Below, in pieces: positions 26,642-35,539 of a stretch of 64,000 nt of DNA. Within the stretch, counting starts at the first letter, position 1. Each line of letters opens with the position of its first letter. A program made the translations under genes and the position numbers. The notes under the pieces are model-generated. The model was given only the letters and a program-made list of their open reading frames with translations, was not told the DNA's origin and ran no database searches. Source of the DNA: Rhizobium sp. L1K21 (GTDB lineage: Bacteria; Pseudomonadota; Alphaproteobacteria; Rhizobiales; Rhizobiaceae); NCBI RefSeq assembly GCF_024055895.1, contig NZ_JAMXLE010000001.1:2100698-2164697 (forward strand), read 5' to 3'.

Positions 26642-28567
26642 ATGCAGTTTCATATGGAGGGCTTTCGCCCTGGCGATCCCTTGATCAAACCGGCAACGGA
26701 GGAGGCCGGTAACGCGCCCGGCGCAGCACTGCCGGATACAGTCGATGTCCTCATTATCGGCTCCGGCCCCGCAGGCCTCACTCTTGCAGCACAGCTTTCG
26801 ACCTTTGCCGATATCAATGTGCGCATTGTCGACCAGATGGAAAGCCCGCTCAAGCTCGGCAAGGCCGATGGTATCGCCTGCCGGACGATGGAAATGTTCA
26901 ACGCGTTCGGATTTGCCGAACGCATTATGAAAGAGGCCTGCTGGATCAGCGAAACAACCTTCTGGAAACCCGCACAGGACGGGAAAGCGGGTATCGAACG
27001 GCACGGGCGCATACAGGATGTGGAAGACGGGCTTTCGGAATTTCCGCATGTGGTGCTCAATCAGGCCCGTGTTCACGATTATTATCTTGAATATATGCGC
27101 AATTCCCCGCGTCGGCTGGAGGTGGACTATGCGCGCAAGATGCTCGATCTGACGATCGACGAGAACGCCAATGACGTTCCGGTAACCGTTCGCCTGGAGC
27201 GCACGGATGCGGCCCATGCCGGGCAGATCGAAACTGTGCGGGCGCGTTATGTGGTCGGCTGCGATGGTGCGCGCAGTGCCGTGCGTCAATCCATCGGGCG
27301 CAACCTCAAGGGCGATGCACTCAATCAGGCCTGGGGCGTCATGGATATTCTGGCGGTGACGGATTTTCCCGATGTGCGGATGAAAAGTGTGATCCAGTCT
27401 GCCGAAGGTGGAACTTCGGTGATCATTCCGCGCGAAGGCGGCTATCTTTTCCGCATGTATGTGGAGATGGATGAGTTGGCCGAAGACGAGCGCGTGGCCA
27501 GCCGCAATCTTACGGTCGATAAGCTGATCGAATCGGCAAAACGCATCCTGCACCCCTATACGCTTGATGTGAAAGAGGTCGCCTGGTGGTCTGTTTATGA
27601 GATCGGTCACCGCATTACCGACAAGTTCGACGATGTACCGGACAGTGAGGTGGGTGCACGCCTGCCCCGCGTATTCATCGCGGGCGACGCCTGCCACACG
27701 CATAGCCCCAAGGCCGGACAAGGCATGAATGTTTCCATGCAGGATACATTCAATCTCGGCTGGAAACTCGCCCATGTGCTGCAGGGCAAAGCCATGCCGG
27801 AATTGCTGCACAGCTATTCGGCGGAGCGGCAGGCCATTGCGCAAGATCTCATCGACTTCGACCGCAATTGGGCCGCGATGCTCAGCGCCCCTCTCCGCTC
27901 TGCAGAAAACCCCAATGGCGTGGACCCTGCGGAGGTTCAAAAGCACTTCGTGCAGTCCGGGCGCTATACGGCTGGAACGGCCACTGTCTATTCGCCTTCC
28001 GTGCTCACCGGCGAAAACACGCACCAGCCTCTGGCTTCAGGCTTCAAGATCGGCACGCGCTTTCATTCCGCACCGGTGATCCGGCTCAGCGATGCCATGC
28101 CGATGCAGCTTGGGCATGTGTTTGAGGCTGATGGACGCTGGCGCCTGTTAGCCTTTGCCGCATCGGGCGATGATGGTTCTGCGGGCGGACCAATACAGAG
28201 ATTGTGTGAATGGCTTTCCGAAGCGCCGAATTCGCCGCTTGTGAGATATACGCCGAAGGATGGCGATCCCGATACGGTGATTGACCTCAGGGCCGTCTTC
28301 CAGCAGGGCTTCGGCGACCTGACCATTCCGGCCATGCCCGCGCTTTTGCGTCCGGAAAAGGGCCGCTACCCCCTGGAGGACTGGGAGAAGGTTTTCTGCT
28401 CCGACCTGAAATCCGGCAAGGATATATATGATATGCGGGGCATTGACCGCGCCAAAGGCTGCATTGTTGTTGTCCGCCCCGACCAATATATCGGGCACGT
28501 TTTGCCGCTTGACGGGTTTGAGGCTCTGGCTGCCTATTTCGACGGCTTCATGACGCCGCAAAGATGA
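26642..28567 (+). CDS. mobA: 3-Hydroxybenzoate 4-monooxygenase (MobA-like flavoprotein)
   Basis: A 641-residue class A FAD monooxygenase of the phenol-hydroxylase type. The nucleotide-binding GSGPAGLTLAA is near 40, the DG motif VVGCDGARSAVR near 205, and FAD-site GDACHTHSPKAGQGMN near 350. A C-terminal thioredoxin-like domain (about 460-641) follows. N-terminal MQFHMEGFRPGDPLI and many internal blocks match what I remember of Comamonas MobA, which makes protocatechuate from 3-hydroxybenzoate. GGAGGAG before ATG 26642 fixes the start. No protocatechuate ring-cleavage genes are in the window, so the product would feed a distant beta-ketoadipate pathway. Confidence 0.9.
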   Translation: MQFHMEGFRPGDPLIKPATEEAGNAPGAALPDTVDVLIIGSGPAGLTLAAQLSTFADINVRIVDQMESPLKLGKADGIACRTMEMFNAFGFAERIMKEACWISETTFWKPAQDGKAGIERHGRIQDVEDGLSEFPHVVLNQARVHDYYLEYMRNSPRRLEVDYARKMLDLTIDENANDVPVTVRLERTDAAHAGQIETVRARYVVGCDGARSAVRQSIGRNLKGDALNQAWGVMDILAVTDFPDVRMKSVIQSAEGGTSVIIPREGGYLFRMYVEMDELAEDERVASRNLTVDKLIESAKRILHPYTLDVKEVAWWSVYEIGHRITDKFDDVPDSEVGARLPRVFIAGDACHTHSPKAGQGMNVSMQDTFNLGWKLAHVLQGKAMPELLHSYSAERQAIAQDLIDFDRNWAAMLSAPLRSAENPNGVDPAEVQKHFVQSGRYTAGTATVYSPSVLTGENTHQPLASGFKIGTRFHSAPVIRLSDAMPMQLGHVFEADGRWRLLAFAASGDDGSAGGPIQRLCEWLSEAPNSPLVRYTPKDGDPDTVIDLRAVFQQGFGDLTIPAMPALLRPEKGRYPLEDWEKVFCSDLKSGKDIYDMRGIDRAKGCIVVVRPDQYIGHVLPLDGFEALAAYFDGFMTPQR

Positions 28568-28591
28568 TGGGAGCGTCAGGTTTCCCGGCTT

Positions 28592-29179
28592 TTATGCCTT
28601 GTGCTGGAAAGCCGGGACGATGTCGAGAATGTCGAGGGCGTTGAAGCCCTCCTTTTGAAAATGGCCTGAAATATGGAGCTGGGCAAAGCCGTGAACCAGG
28701 CTCCAGTACATCATCTGCGCCCGCAGTTCCGCATTCACTGTTTCGGCCTTATCCCAGACAAGACCTTCCGCACCATCGCGCAGGACATCAAAACAAGTGC
28801 GGGCGGCCGATAACAAATCGGGGTCATCGCTGTTTGTGCGGCGTTTGGAAAACATGAGCTCGAACAGGCCCGGCTGGGCTTTGGCAAAACGCACATAACC
28901 TTCAAAGGCCGCGTTGCGGCGATCACTCTGCGTTGCATCTTCAGCCACATTTTCCGTCATCGCCGCGGCCAACCTCTTGTAGCCAACAGTGGCAATGGCG
29001 GTATGAAGCCCGGCAATGTTGCCAAAGTGGTTTTTAGGCGCGGTGTGGCTGACGCCGGTTCGCTCGGCAAGTGTCCGCAGGGACAGGCCTTCGATGCCGG
29101 TTTCCTCCAGGATCGCCAGCCCGTTTTCAATGAGCGCCTCTTTCAGATTGCCGTGGTGATATTTTTTCTCTTTGGCCAT
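28592..29179 (-). CDS. TetR-family regulator
   Basis: A 195-residue TetR protein: N-terminal DNA-binding domain (about 5-52; YHHGNLKEALIENGLAILEE, then LSLRTLAERTGVSHTAPKNHF) and a helical C-terminal domain containing the WSLVHGFAQL motif of the WHG subgroup. The ATG at 29179 is used because 29182 is TTG. Divergent from an SDR oxidoreductase 101 bases away with two related operator-like sites between them. Confidence 0.9.
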   Translation of the reverse strand: MAKEKKYHHGNLKEALIENGLAILEETGIEGLSLRTLAERTGVSHTAPKNHFGNIAGLHTAIATVGYKRLAAAMTENVAEDATQSDRRNAAFEGYVRFAKAQPGLFELMFSKRRTNSDDPDLLSAARTCFDVLRDGAEGLVWDKAETVNAELRAQMMYWSLVHGFAQLHISGHFQKEGFNALDILDIVPAFQHKA

Positions 29180-29201
29180 CAACTACTTACTCGAATTAAT
29201 G

Positions 29202-29214
29202 TTTCCACTGTAAA
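29202..29214. promoter_or_regulatory. TetR operator candidate, site 1
   Basis: TTTCCACTGTAAA is a semi-palindrome (TTTxCAxTGxAAA) 22 bases before the TetR start. Its inverse is almost identical to site 2 at 29253-29265. Paired copies, one by each divergent gene, suggest coordinated repression. Confidence 0.5.
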
Positions 29215-29252
29215 TATCAACTTGACCGCGCGTCGTCAATGCGCCACCAATA

Positions 29253-29265
29253 TATACACTGGAAA
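29253..29265. promoter_or_regulatory. TetR operator candidate, site 2
   Basis: TATACACTGGAAA lies 15 bases before the SDR start and matches the reverse complement of site 1 (TTTACAGTGGAAA) at 11 of 13 bases. Extended arms outside the core (AATG and CATT) also pair with site 1. Confidence 0.5.
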
Positions 29266-29280
29266 CATTTAGAGGCTGCC

Positions 29281-30279
29281 ATGAGCAATCACACTCCGCC
29301 ACAAACACAGTATTTCAATCATTTGGTCGAGACCTTTCCTTCCATGGCGGGCAAGATGGTGATGATTACAGGCTGCACATCCGGTACCGGTCTTGTGCTT
29401 GCCAGGACCTGCGGCAAGCTTGGCGCGAAAGTGGTGATGCTGAACCGGCCATCCGCCCGGGCTGACAAGGCATTGAAGGCCATGCTGGATGCCGGATATG
29501 ACGCGGTGTTGGTGCCATGTGATCTTTCAAGCTTTGAGAGCGTGCGGGCGGCAGGCAAAGCGCTCAGAGAACAGTTTGCTACGAGCGGCTGTGATGTGTT
29601 GTGCAACAATGCAGGTATTATGGGCATGCCGGATTCGGCGACGGTTGATGGTTTTGACGTGCAGATGCAGGCCAATCATCTGTCCCATTTTCTGCTGACA
29701 CATGAAATCTGGCCGCTGCTGGAAAAGTCTGGAGAACTGCATGGTGAGGCCCGCGTGATCAATCACTCGTCCGGTGCCAGAGGTCAGCCGGGGGCTCCAG
29801 TGCAGGCGAAATACCTTCAGCCCAATGGCGGCAAGCTTGGTGGTGACCGCTTTCCCGGCATGCAGAAATGGAAGCGCTATCAGCAGAGCAAGCTTGCCAA
29901 TCTGATGTTTACCTATGCGCTGCATGACCACGCGACTGCGCGGCCCGGCAACCGCGTGAAAAGCCTCTGCGCACATCCGGGCCCGACCGATAGCGGACTG
30001 CAAGGCAAGACGACAAAGGCCGGTGGTGACGGATGGCTGGACCGATACATCATCAACAGAACGCTCAAAGCAGCGCATTCGGTGGAAGATGGCGCGAGCG
30101 GCATTGCGCGCTGTGCTTGTGAAGCAGGTGTAGAGAGCGGCCAGTTTTATGGTCCCGAGAGAAAGGGCAAAGCCGGTCCCGCTGTCCTGCTGCCCGCCGA
30201 ACGCAACGCAGAAAACGAGCGCCTGCTTTGGGACGAAAGCCTGAAAGCAACGGGCGTGGCCGATTTCTTCGCGGCGTGA
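29281..30279 (+). CDS. Short-chain dehydrogenase/reductase
   Basis: A 332-residue SDR enzyme of the retinol/protochlorophyllide-reductase-like type: cofactor motif TGCTSGTGLVLA near 25-36, NNAG near 103-106 (CNNAGIMGMP), catalytic Ser in INHSSGARG and YxxxK in YQQSKLAN near 200-207. NADP preference is possible. The substrate is unknown. ATG 29281 is chosen over the upstream in-frame start because the upstream one overlaps the operator region. Controlled presumably by the divergent TetR. Confidence 0.88.
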   Translation: MSNHTPPQTQYFNHLVETFPSMAGKMVMITGCTSGTGLVLARTCGKLGAKVVMLNRPSARADKALKAMLDAGYDAVLVPCDLSSFESVRAAGKALREQFATSGCDVLCNNAGIMGMPDSATVDGFDVQMQANHLSHFLLTHEIWPLLEKSGELHGEARVINHSSGARGQPGAPVQAKYLQPNGGKLGGDRFPGMQKWKRYQQSKLANLMFTYALHDHATARPGNRVKSLCAHPGPTDSGLQGKTTKAGGDGWLDRYIINRTLKAAHSVEDGASGIARCACEAGVESGQFYGPERKGKAGPAVLLPAERNAENERLLWDESLKATGVADFFAA

Positions 30280-30291
30280 TCCGCTGCCGCC

Positions 30292-30921
30292 TCAGCGGAT
30301 CAAGAGCGAGAGCGCACGTAGAGCGGAAGCGACGAGGATGACGGCGAAGATCCAGTTCAACACACGGCCATAGCGCGGGTCCGACAATATCCGCGCGAGC
30401 ACCATGCCTGCGCCGAGCCAAAGCAGATGAATGAGGACAATCATGGCCGCGAGCGAGATGACCTTGATCACGGCCTCGACGAGCGGCGAGGCAAGGCCGA
30501 ATTGGGCCGATGCATAGACTGCAGCGATTGCCGCATAGGCTTTCGGGTTGGCAACCGCCAGCAGGTATCCGCCGCCAAAACCCGGTGGCGGGGCGGCTTT
30601 CTGGCTGTTGTCCAATGGCGCAGCCATGGCAATCTTGTAAGCAAGGTAGAGAATGTAGAGTCCCGAGACAGCGATGAGGGCGGGCACAAGCGCGGGCATG
30701 GCCAGCAAGGCGGTAACAAGACCTGCCGCAACGAGGGCCAGGACGGTTGCAGTTCCGCTCATCAGACCGGTCACATATGGCAGCGATCTGACGAAGCCAT
30801 AGGCACTTCCGGATGCAGCAGCACTGACGGTGGCCGGGCCTGGGCTGCCCATAATCACCGCCGAGGCAAGCAGCATCGAAGTCAACGGGAGGAAGAGACC
30901 GCTCGTCAATGTCGCATCCAT
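30292..30921 (-). CDS. LysE/RhtB-family amino-acid exporter
   Basis: A 209-residue inner-membrane protein with about six hydrophobic spans and the LysE-family N-terminal signature ending [17 protein letters not shown] near 28-44. Members export amino acids or homoserine lactones; the substrate is unknown. GGAGAG seven bases before ATG 30921 fixes the start. Convergent with the SDR gene, 12 bases apart. Confidence 0.88.
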   Translation of the reverse strand: MDATLTSGLFLPLTSMLLASAVIMGSPGPATVSAAASGSAYGFVRSLPYVTGLMSGTATVLALVAAGLVTALLAMPALVPALIAVSGLYILYLAYKIAMAAPLDNSQKAAPPPGFGGGYLLAVANPKAYAAIAAVYASAQFGLASPLVEAVIKVISLAAMIVLIHLLWLGAGMVLARILSDPRYGRVLNWIFAVILVASALRALSLLIR

Positions 30922-31108
30922 AACACTCTCCTGCACTGTCGCGGGAGATCATTTCATCGAAGGGAAAAGCCGTCTTGAACGAATGTGCAAACCGCCCGCG
31001 CCCCTCATTCAAAAGCATTGCTGTGTGAGATGGTTTATCGTGGCTCTCGAGAGAAAAACATTCTATCAAGCTGCGCAATCGGACAGAAAACCAAACAGGG
31101 GCCTTTTC

Positions 31109-31591
31109 ATGAACCTTTGCCCTTGCGGCTCATCCCGGCTCTATTCTGCCTGTTGCGGCCCTTACCTCAAAGGGGCTGCAGCACCGACGGCAGAAGCCTT
31201 GATGCGGTCGCGCTACAGCGCCTACACATTGGGCGATATCAGTTACATAGAGCGGACCTGCGCAGGCCCGGCAGCGGATATGTTTTCCAGGAACGATGCC
31301 GCCCTTTCGGCGGCCAGAACGGAATGGCTCGGCCTGACGATCGTAAGCCACGCGCGTGGTCTGGAGGGCGATGAGATCGGAACGGTTGGCTTCACGTTCG
31401 AAGGAAAGCAGAACGGCCAGCATTTTCGAGAAAGCGAAGTTTCATTCTTTCGGAAAATCGATGGGCTTTGGTTCTACTGGGACCGGGAAACGCCGGGCAA
31501 AAGTAGTGGTGCTGCGGGCAAGACCATCGGTCGAAACGACCCCTGCCCCTGTGGTTCAGGCAAGAAATACAAAAAGTGCTGCGGCGCCTAA
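31109..31591 (+). CDS. YchJ-like protein with two SEC-C zinc motifs
   Basis: A 160-residue UPF0225/YchJ protein: N-terminal SEC-C motif [16 protein letters not shown] (about 4-19), central NTF2-like YchJ middle domain ([18 protein letters not shown] near 32-50) and C-terminal SEC-C motif [14 protein letters not shown] (about 146-159). SEC-C motifs bind zinc and often dock to the ribosome or SecA partner SecB. AGGGG before ATG 31109 fixes the start. The function of the family is not established. Confidence 0.9.
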   Translation: MNLCPCGSSRLYSACCGPYLKGAAAPTAEALMRSRYSAYTLGDISYIERTCAGPAADMFSRNDAALSAARTEWLGLTIVSHARGLEGDEIGTVGFTFEGKQNGQHFRESEVSFFRKIDGLWFYWDRETPGKSSGAAGKTIGRNDPCPCGSGKKYKKCCGA

Positions 31592-31595
31592 AGCG

Positions 31596-31682
31596 GATCG
31601 CATTTTATCTCACTCAAATGCGATCACGCTTTTTCCTTGTTTTACCGCATGTACGTTATCGCTTAATCGAAGACGATTAAGC
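31596..31682. repeat. Two hairpins in the convergent YchJ/YjbR gap, probable bidirectional terminator
   Basis: GATCGCATTT (31596-31605) pairs with AAATGCGATC (31616-31625), followed by GCTTTTTCC. A second perfect hairpin, GCTTAATCG (31661-31669) with CGATTAAGC (31674-31682), sits ten bases before the end of the YjbR gene. Between convergent genes this fits two back-to-back terminators, or a copy of a dispersed palindromic element. Confidence 0.65.
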
Positions 31683-31692
31683 GCGGCACGAT

Positions 31693-32016
31693 TCAAGCGT
31701 CCGGCCAACGCCCGCCCGCCCGCGTCCAAGCCAATTCCAGAGCTGCGGTCAGCTCCTCCTCATCGACCTTTGCAAGGACAATAGTCGTTGCACCCTTTTC
31801 ACCCCATTTATTGGGAACCGGAAAGAAGGCTTCGGGATGCATCATACATTTGAATTGCTGCTCTTCGGGCGAATACATCAGGTTCGCAGTCAGGCGGTCG
31901 GGGGCAAGTGTGGCATAGTGTTTCTTGACCCGAAATGCCGTGCGGTCGAAGTGCGGACGGGCCTCTGTTCCCGGCAGTGAATGGGCAATCCGCTCCAGGT
32001 CTTCTGCACTTGCCAT
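31693..32016 (-). CDS. MmcQ/YjbR family protein
   Basis: A 107-residue protein with the YjbR double-wing fold: FDRTAFRVKKHYATLAPD near 23-40 and the C-terminal helix EEELTAALELAWTRA. The family is often labelled DNA-binding, but the biochemical role is unproven. Single gene, convergent with YchJ. Confidence 0.88.
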   Translation of the reverse strand: MASAEDLERIAHSLPGTEARPHFDRTAFRVKKHYATLAPDRLTANLMYSPEEQQFKCMMHPEAFFPVPNKWGEKGATTIVLAKVDEEELTAALELAWTRAGGRWPDA

Positions 32017-32158
32017 GGATGTCTCCGATTCTTCAGATCAGTGCTCGATCATCTCACCAATCGAAAAAAATCTACCAGATACGGCTGAGAAAATATCGGA
32101 ACAAACTCACCTGCACCACGTTTTCTGCTCACATCGGAACAGCCGAAAGGAAAGAGCG

Positions 32159-32557
32159 ATGAAAAACTATCTGATTATTTCCGGTCTTGTTGCAGCAGGT
32201 CTGGCTGCCACACCGGCGTTGGCAACGGAAGGCACTGCAACGGGTGCTGCAGGCGGTGCCATTACGGGCGCTATCGTCGGTGGACCAGTCGGCGCCGCTG
32301 TGGGCGGTGTGATTGGCGCGATTGCCGGCACTGCTGTTGATCCGCCGCCGCAAGAGGTAGTCACTTATGTCCGCGCACAGCCCATGCCGGCTGAGCCCAT
32401 GACGCTGGAAGGTGAAGTGGCCGTTGGTGCCAAATTGCCCGAACAGGTGGTGCTTGTCGAGGTCCCTGAAGACCCGACTTATGCCTATGCCTTCGTCAAC
32501 GGCCACCGCGTGATTGTCGATCCGAAGACTTACGTGATCGTGGGCGTTGCCGACTAA
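32159..32557 (+). CDS. DUF1236 secreted protein with glycine zipper
   Basis: A 132-residue exported protein: signal peptide MKNYLIISGLVAAGLAATPA, a glycine zipper (AGGAITGAIVGGPVGAAVGG, about 32-51) able to form a membrane helix pair, and a DUF1236 C-terminal domain (VPEDPTYAYAFVNGHRVIVD). Glycine-zipper DUF1236 proteins of Rhizobiales are usually envelope-associated with unknown roles. The AAAGGAAAGAGCG box fixes the start. A strong terminator follows. Confidence 0.85.
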   Translation: MKNYLIISGLVAAGLAATPALATEGTATGAAGGAITGAIVGGPVGAAVGGVIGAIAGTAVDPPPQEVVTYVRAQPMPAEPMTLEGEVAVGAKLPEQVVLVEVPEDPTYAYAFVNGHRVIVDPKTYVIVGVAD

Positions 32558-32573
32558 GCAACTCCATTCAACG

Positions 32574-32606
32574 AAAAGGCGGCTTCCGAAAGGTTGCCGC
32601 CTTTTT
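32574..32606 (+). terminator. Terminator after the DUF1236 gene
   Basis: AAAAGGCGGC and GCCGCCTTTTT pair around a 12-base loop with a T-run, 16 bases past the stop. Because the stem ends in A and T runs it can also serve the convergent era transcript. Confidence 0.9.
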
Positions 32607-32610
32607 CACG

Positions 32611-33516
32611 TCAGCTGGAATAATCGAGGCCCATTTCGCGATAGCGCTCAGGGTCATCACCCCAGTTTTCGCGCACTTTCACGAACAAGAACAAATGAAC
32701 CGGCTGCTCTAGGATTTCCGAAATTTCCTTGCGCGCGTTCATGGAGATCGCCTTGATGGCCTCGCCGTTTTTGCCGAGTGCAATCTTCTTCTGGCTGTCG
32801 CGCTCCACATAGATCACCTGCTCAATGCGCACGGAGCCATCCTTGCGCTCTTCCCATTTTTCCGTCTCCACATGGGAGGAATAGGGAAGTTCCTGATGCA
32901 GGCGCAGGAAGAGCTTTTCGCGCGTGATTTCGGCGGCCAGTTGGCGCATCGGCAAATCGGAGATCTGGTCTTCCGGGTAATACCAGGGGCCTGCAGGCAG
33001 GGCTTTTGCGAGATAGTTCATCAAAGCATCGCAGCCTGAGCCAGACGTTGCCGAAATCATGAAGGTCTGCTCAAACTCGACCTGTTCATTGGCGTCACCC
33101 GCAAGTTTCAAAAGCACTTCCGGCTTCACACGGTCGACCTTGTTCAAGGCGAGGATCTTCGGCTGTTTGACGTCCTTCAGCCCTTCAAGGATTTTCTCCA
33201 CATCCCCTTTCAGTCCGCGCTCGCTGTCGATCAACAGAAGAATGATGTCTGCATCTTTCGCGCCGCCCCAGGCGCTGGTGACCATGGCACGGTCCAGCCT
33301 GCGGCGCGGCTTGAAGATGCCGGGCGTGTCCATGAACACGATCTGCGTCTGTTCGTGAATGGCGATACCTCGCACGATGGCGCGCGTGGTTTGAACCTTG
33401 TGGCTGACAATCGACACCTTGGCACCGACAAGGCGGTTTACGAGGGTGGATTTTCCCGCATTGGTCGCGCCAATAAGCGCGACAAAGCCGGAGCGGGTTT
33501 CAGTTTCGCCAGTCAT
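32611..33516 (-). CDS. era: GTPase Era
   Basis: A 301-residue Era GTPase needed for 16S rRNA maturation and 30S assembly. G1 GATNAGKST near 14-22, G3 DTPGIF near 62-67, G4 NKVDR near 122-126 and a C-terminal KH domain (GKNGEAIKAISMNARKEI near 237-254) are all present. ATG 33516 follows GGAAAAG; ATG 33528 is four codons upstream. It follows rnc by 36 bases in the order lepB-rnc-era. Confidence 0.97.
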   Translation of the reverse strand: MTGETETRSGFVALIGATNAGKSTLVNRLVGAKVSIVSHKVQTTRAIVRGIAIHEQTQIVFMDTPGIFKPRRRLDRAMVTSAWGGAKDADIILLLIDSERGLKGDVEKILEGLKDVKQPKILALNKVDRVKPEVLLKLAGDANEQVEFEQTFMISATSGSGCDALMNYLAKALPAGPWYYPEDQISDLPMRQLAAEITREKLFLRLHQELPYSSHVETEKWEERKDGSVRIEQVIYVERDSQKKIALGKNGEAIKAISMNARKEISEILEQPVHLFLFVKVRENWGDDPERYREMGLDYSS

Positions 33517-33552
33517 GATCTTTTCCAATATGAGGCTGGGGGCCGTAAGAGT

Positions 33553-34251
33553 TTACGCCCAGACGCCTTCGCGTTCCAGCAATTTCGTTGCGGCGTCCTG
33601 TTCGGCTGCACGCTTGGAGCGGCCTGTGCCTTCCTCGCGCGCGACGCCTTCGATTTCCACGGATACGGTAAAGCGCGGGTCGTGATCCGGGCCGGAGCGA
33701 TCGAGAACGGTGTAACGCGGCGTAACGGAACGGGTCGCATGCGCCCATTCCTGCAGCTCGGTCTTGGCATCGCGGCGCGCGCCTTCCGATTGCTTGGCGC
33801 GATCCTGCCAGTTCTTCACGATGAAGCCACGCGCAGCCTCGAGCCCGCCATCAAGATAAAGGGCTGCAATCAGCGCCTCGACGACGTCGGCACGCACGTT
33901 GAGCATGCGCTTGCCGGTTACGTTTTTCACATCAGAGCCGGTGCGAATGTAGCGGTGAAGCGCCAGTTCATCGGCAACGGCAGCGCAAGTGGCGGCGCTC
34001 ACGAGCTGATTGAGGCGAACCGAGAGCTCGCCCTCATTGGCATCGGGAAAGGCCTGATAGAGCATTTCGGCAACGCAAAGGCCGAGCACGCGGTCGCCCA
34101 GGAATTCCAGACGCTCGTAAACATCCTTGCGCGATGTGCGGGCGCTGGCATGGGTGAAGGCCCGATCAAGACGCTCCTTGAATGAAAACGCATATCCAAG
34201 GATGACTTCGAGTTCATCACGTTCCTGATTGCTCAGCGGCTGGTAACCCAT
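33553..34251 (-). CDS. rnc: Ribonuclease III
   Basis: A 232-residue double-strand-specific RNase: catalytic domain with signature ERLEFLGDRVLGL near 42-54 and the distal DVVEALIAAL near 111-120. The C-terminal dsRNA-binding domain follows (DAKTELQEWAH to RSKRAAEQDAATKLLE, about 155-225). ATG 34251 starts one base after the lepB TGA; an in-frame GTG at 34263 overlapping lepB is an alternative. It processes rRNA and mRNA. Confidence 0.96.
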   Translation of the reverse strand: MGYQPLSNQERDELEVILGYAFSFKERLDRAFTHASARTSRKDVYERLEFLGDRVLGLCVAEMLYQAFPDANEGELSVRLNQLVSAATCAAVADELALHRYIRTGSDVKNVTGKRMLNVRADVVEALIAALYLDGGLEAARGFIVKNWQDRAKQSEGARRDAKTELQEWAHATRSVTPRYTVLDRSGPDHDPRFTVSVEIEGVAREEGTGRSKRAAEQDAATKLLEREGVWA

Positions 34252-34252
34252 T

Positions 34253-34999
34253 TCAATCGACACTTTTAAAGAGGCGGTCCCACCGCATGTTGAACGGCCA
34301 TTTCCAGACTTCGGAGAAGCTGGTGTTGTTGCCGAGCGAGAAGAAGATGATGGTGGCACGGCCGACCAGGTTTTCGGCGGGAACAAAGCCCACGTCAAAA
34401 CGGCTGTCGGCGGAGTTGTCGCGATTGTCGCCCATCATGAAGTAATGACCTGGCGGCACGATGAATTCGCGGGTGTTATCACCAAGCGTACCCTGAGCCT
34501 CGTCCAGCGTATCGTAGTTCACGCCGTCCAGCGTTTCCTTGAAAACGGGGATGTCATCGCGCAGGTCGCGGGCATAATCGGAGTTGAACGTGCCGTCCGG
34601 CACTTTGGGCACTGCATTGCCGTTCACATAAAGCACACCTTCCTTGACCTGGATGCGATCACCCGGCAGGCCGACGCAGCGCTTGATATAGTCGATGCTG
34701 GGGTTCGGCGGGAAGCGGAACACCACGACATCGCCGCGCTTGGGCTCGCCTTCCCAGATCCGGCCTTCGAAAAGATCGGGCGAAAACGGCATGGAATATT
34801 TGGAATAGCCGTAAGCGAACTTGTTGACGAAGATGTAATCGCCAACCAGCAGGGTCGGCATCATCGATCCGGAGGGAATGGTGAATGGCTGGAAAAGCAA
34901 GGTGCGGATGACGGCAGCCAAAAGCAGCGCCTGGATGACAACCGATACGGTTTCCCAAAATGAGTTTTCCGATTTTTTCTTTTCAGACACGCGATCCAT
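34253..34999 (-). CDS. lepB: Signal peptidase I
   Basis: A 248-residue membrane serine protease that removes Sec signal peptides. One N-terminal transmembrane span (about 15-37) precedes box B (IPSGSMMPTLLVGDYIFV, catalytic Ser45), the Lys of YIKRCVGLPGD near 106 and box E GDNRDNSADSR near 194-204. The central strand region is slightly long. Directly upstream of rnc, with one base between stop and start. Confidence 0.96.
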   Translation of the reverse strand: MDRVSEKKKSENSFWETVSVVIQALLLAAVIRTLLFQPFTIPSGSMMPTLLVGDYIFVNKFAYGYSKYSMPFSPDLFEGRIWEGEPKRGDVVVFRFPPNPSIDYIKRCVGLPGDRIQVKEGVLYVNGNAVPKVPDGTFNSDYARDLRDDIPVFKETLDGVNYDTLDEAQGTLGDNTREFIVPPGHYFMMGDNRDNSADSRFDVGFVPAENLVGRATIIFFSLGNNTSFSEVWKWPFNMRWDRLFKSVD

Positions 35000-35129
35000 T
35001 CCTTGAAATAGCCTTTCCGAGGTTTGCCCTCTACTTTCGGCTGCCGAAAATCAGGCTCGACTTCTCTAACCATTTCGCCCCCTTGGGGCAATAGCCGCCG
35101 CATTTCACGCACGGCCGCATCCGCTGCAA

Positions 35130-35531
35130 TTATGGCAATGGCAGGGCCTCGATGATGACAAAAGCCTGCGCGAGCGGAAAATCGTCCGTAATTGTCAGAT
35201 GCACGACTGCAGAATGGCCGGCGGGCACCATCTCTTCCAGGCGTTTGGCCGCACCGCCAGTCAAGGCCATGGTGGGCTTGCCACCGGGCAGGTTGACAAC
35301 CCCCATATCCTTCCAGAAGACACCGCGTGCAATGCCCGTTCCCAGGGCTTTGGCACAGGCTTCCTTCGCGGCAAATCTCTTTGCGTAGGAGGCGGCACGT
35401 TCCTTGCGGCGGTCCGACTTGGCACGTTCGATTTCGGTGAAACAGCGATTGGTGAAGCGCTCGCCGAAGCGCTCCAGCGATTTTTCGACACGGCGAATGT
35501 CAATCAGATCGCTTCCAAGTCCAATGATCAT
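35130..35531 (-). CDS. acpS: Holo-[acyl-carrier-protein] synthase
   Basis: A 133-residue enzyme that transfers phosphopantetheine from CoA to ACP. Metal ligands are in [15 protein letters not shown] (Asp8) and [14 protein letters not shown] (Glu near 57). AGAGGACC before ATG 35531 is a good site. It lies 131 bases upstream of lepB and eight bases after the DUF2062 stop. Confidence 0.96.
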   Translation of the reverse strand: MIIGLGSDLIDIRRVEKSLERFGERFTNRCFTEIERAKSDRRKERAASYAKRFAAKEACAKALGTGIARGVFWKDMGVVNLPGGKPTMALTGGAAKRLEEMVPAGHSAVVHLTITDDFPLAQAFVIIEALPLP

Positions 35532-35539
35532 CTGGTCCT

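Noticed and set aside
26591-28024. 477-codon minus-strand open frame
   Set aside because: Entirely antisense to mobA; no motifs or ribosome-binding site, and its composition mirrors mobA codons.
34861-35112. 83-codon frame overlapping the lepB start
   Set aside because: It conflicts with the lepB N-terminus and membrane segment and has no homologous features.
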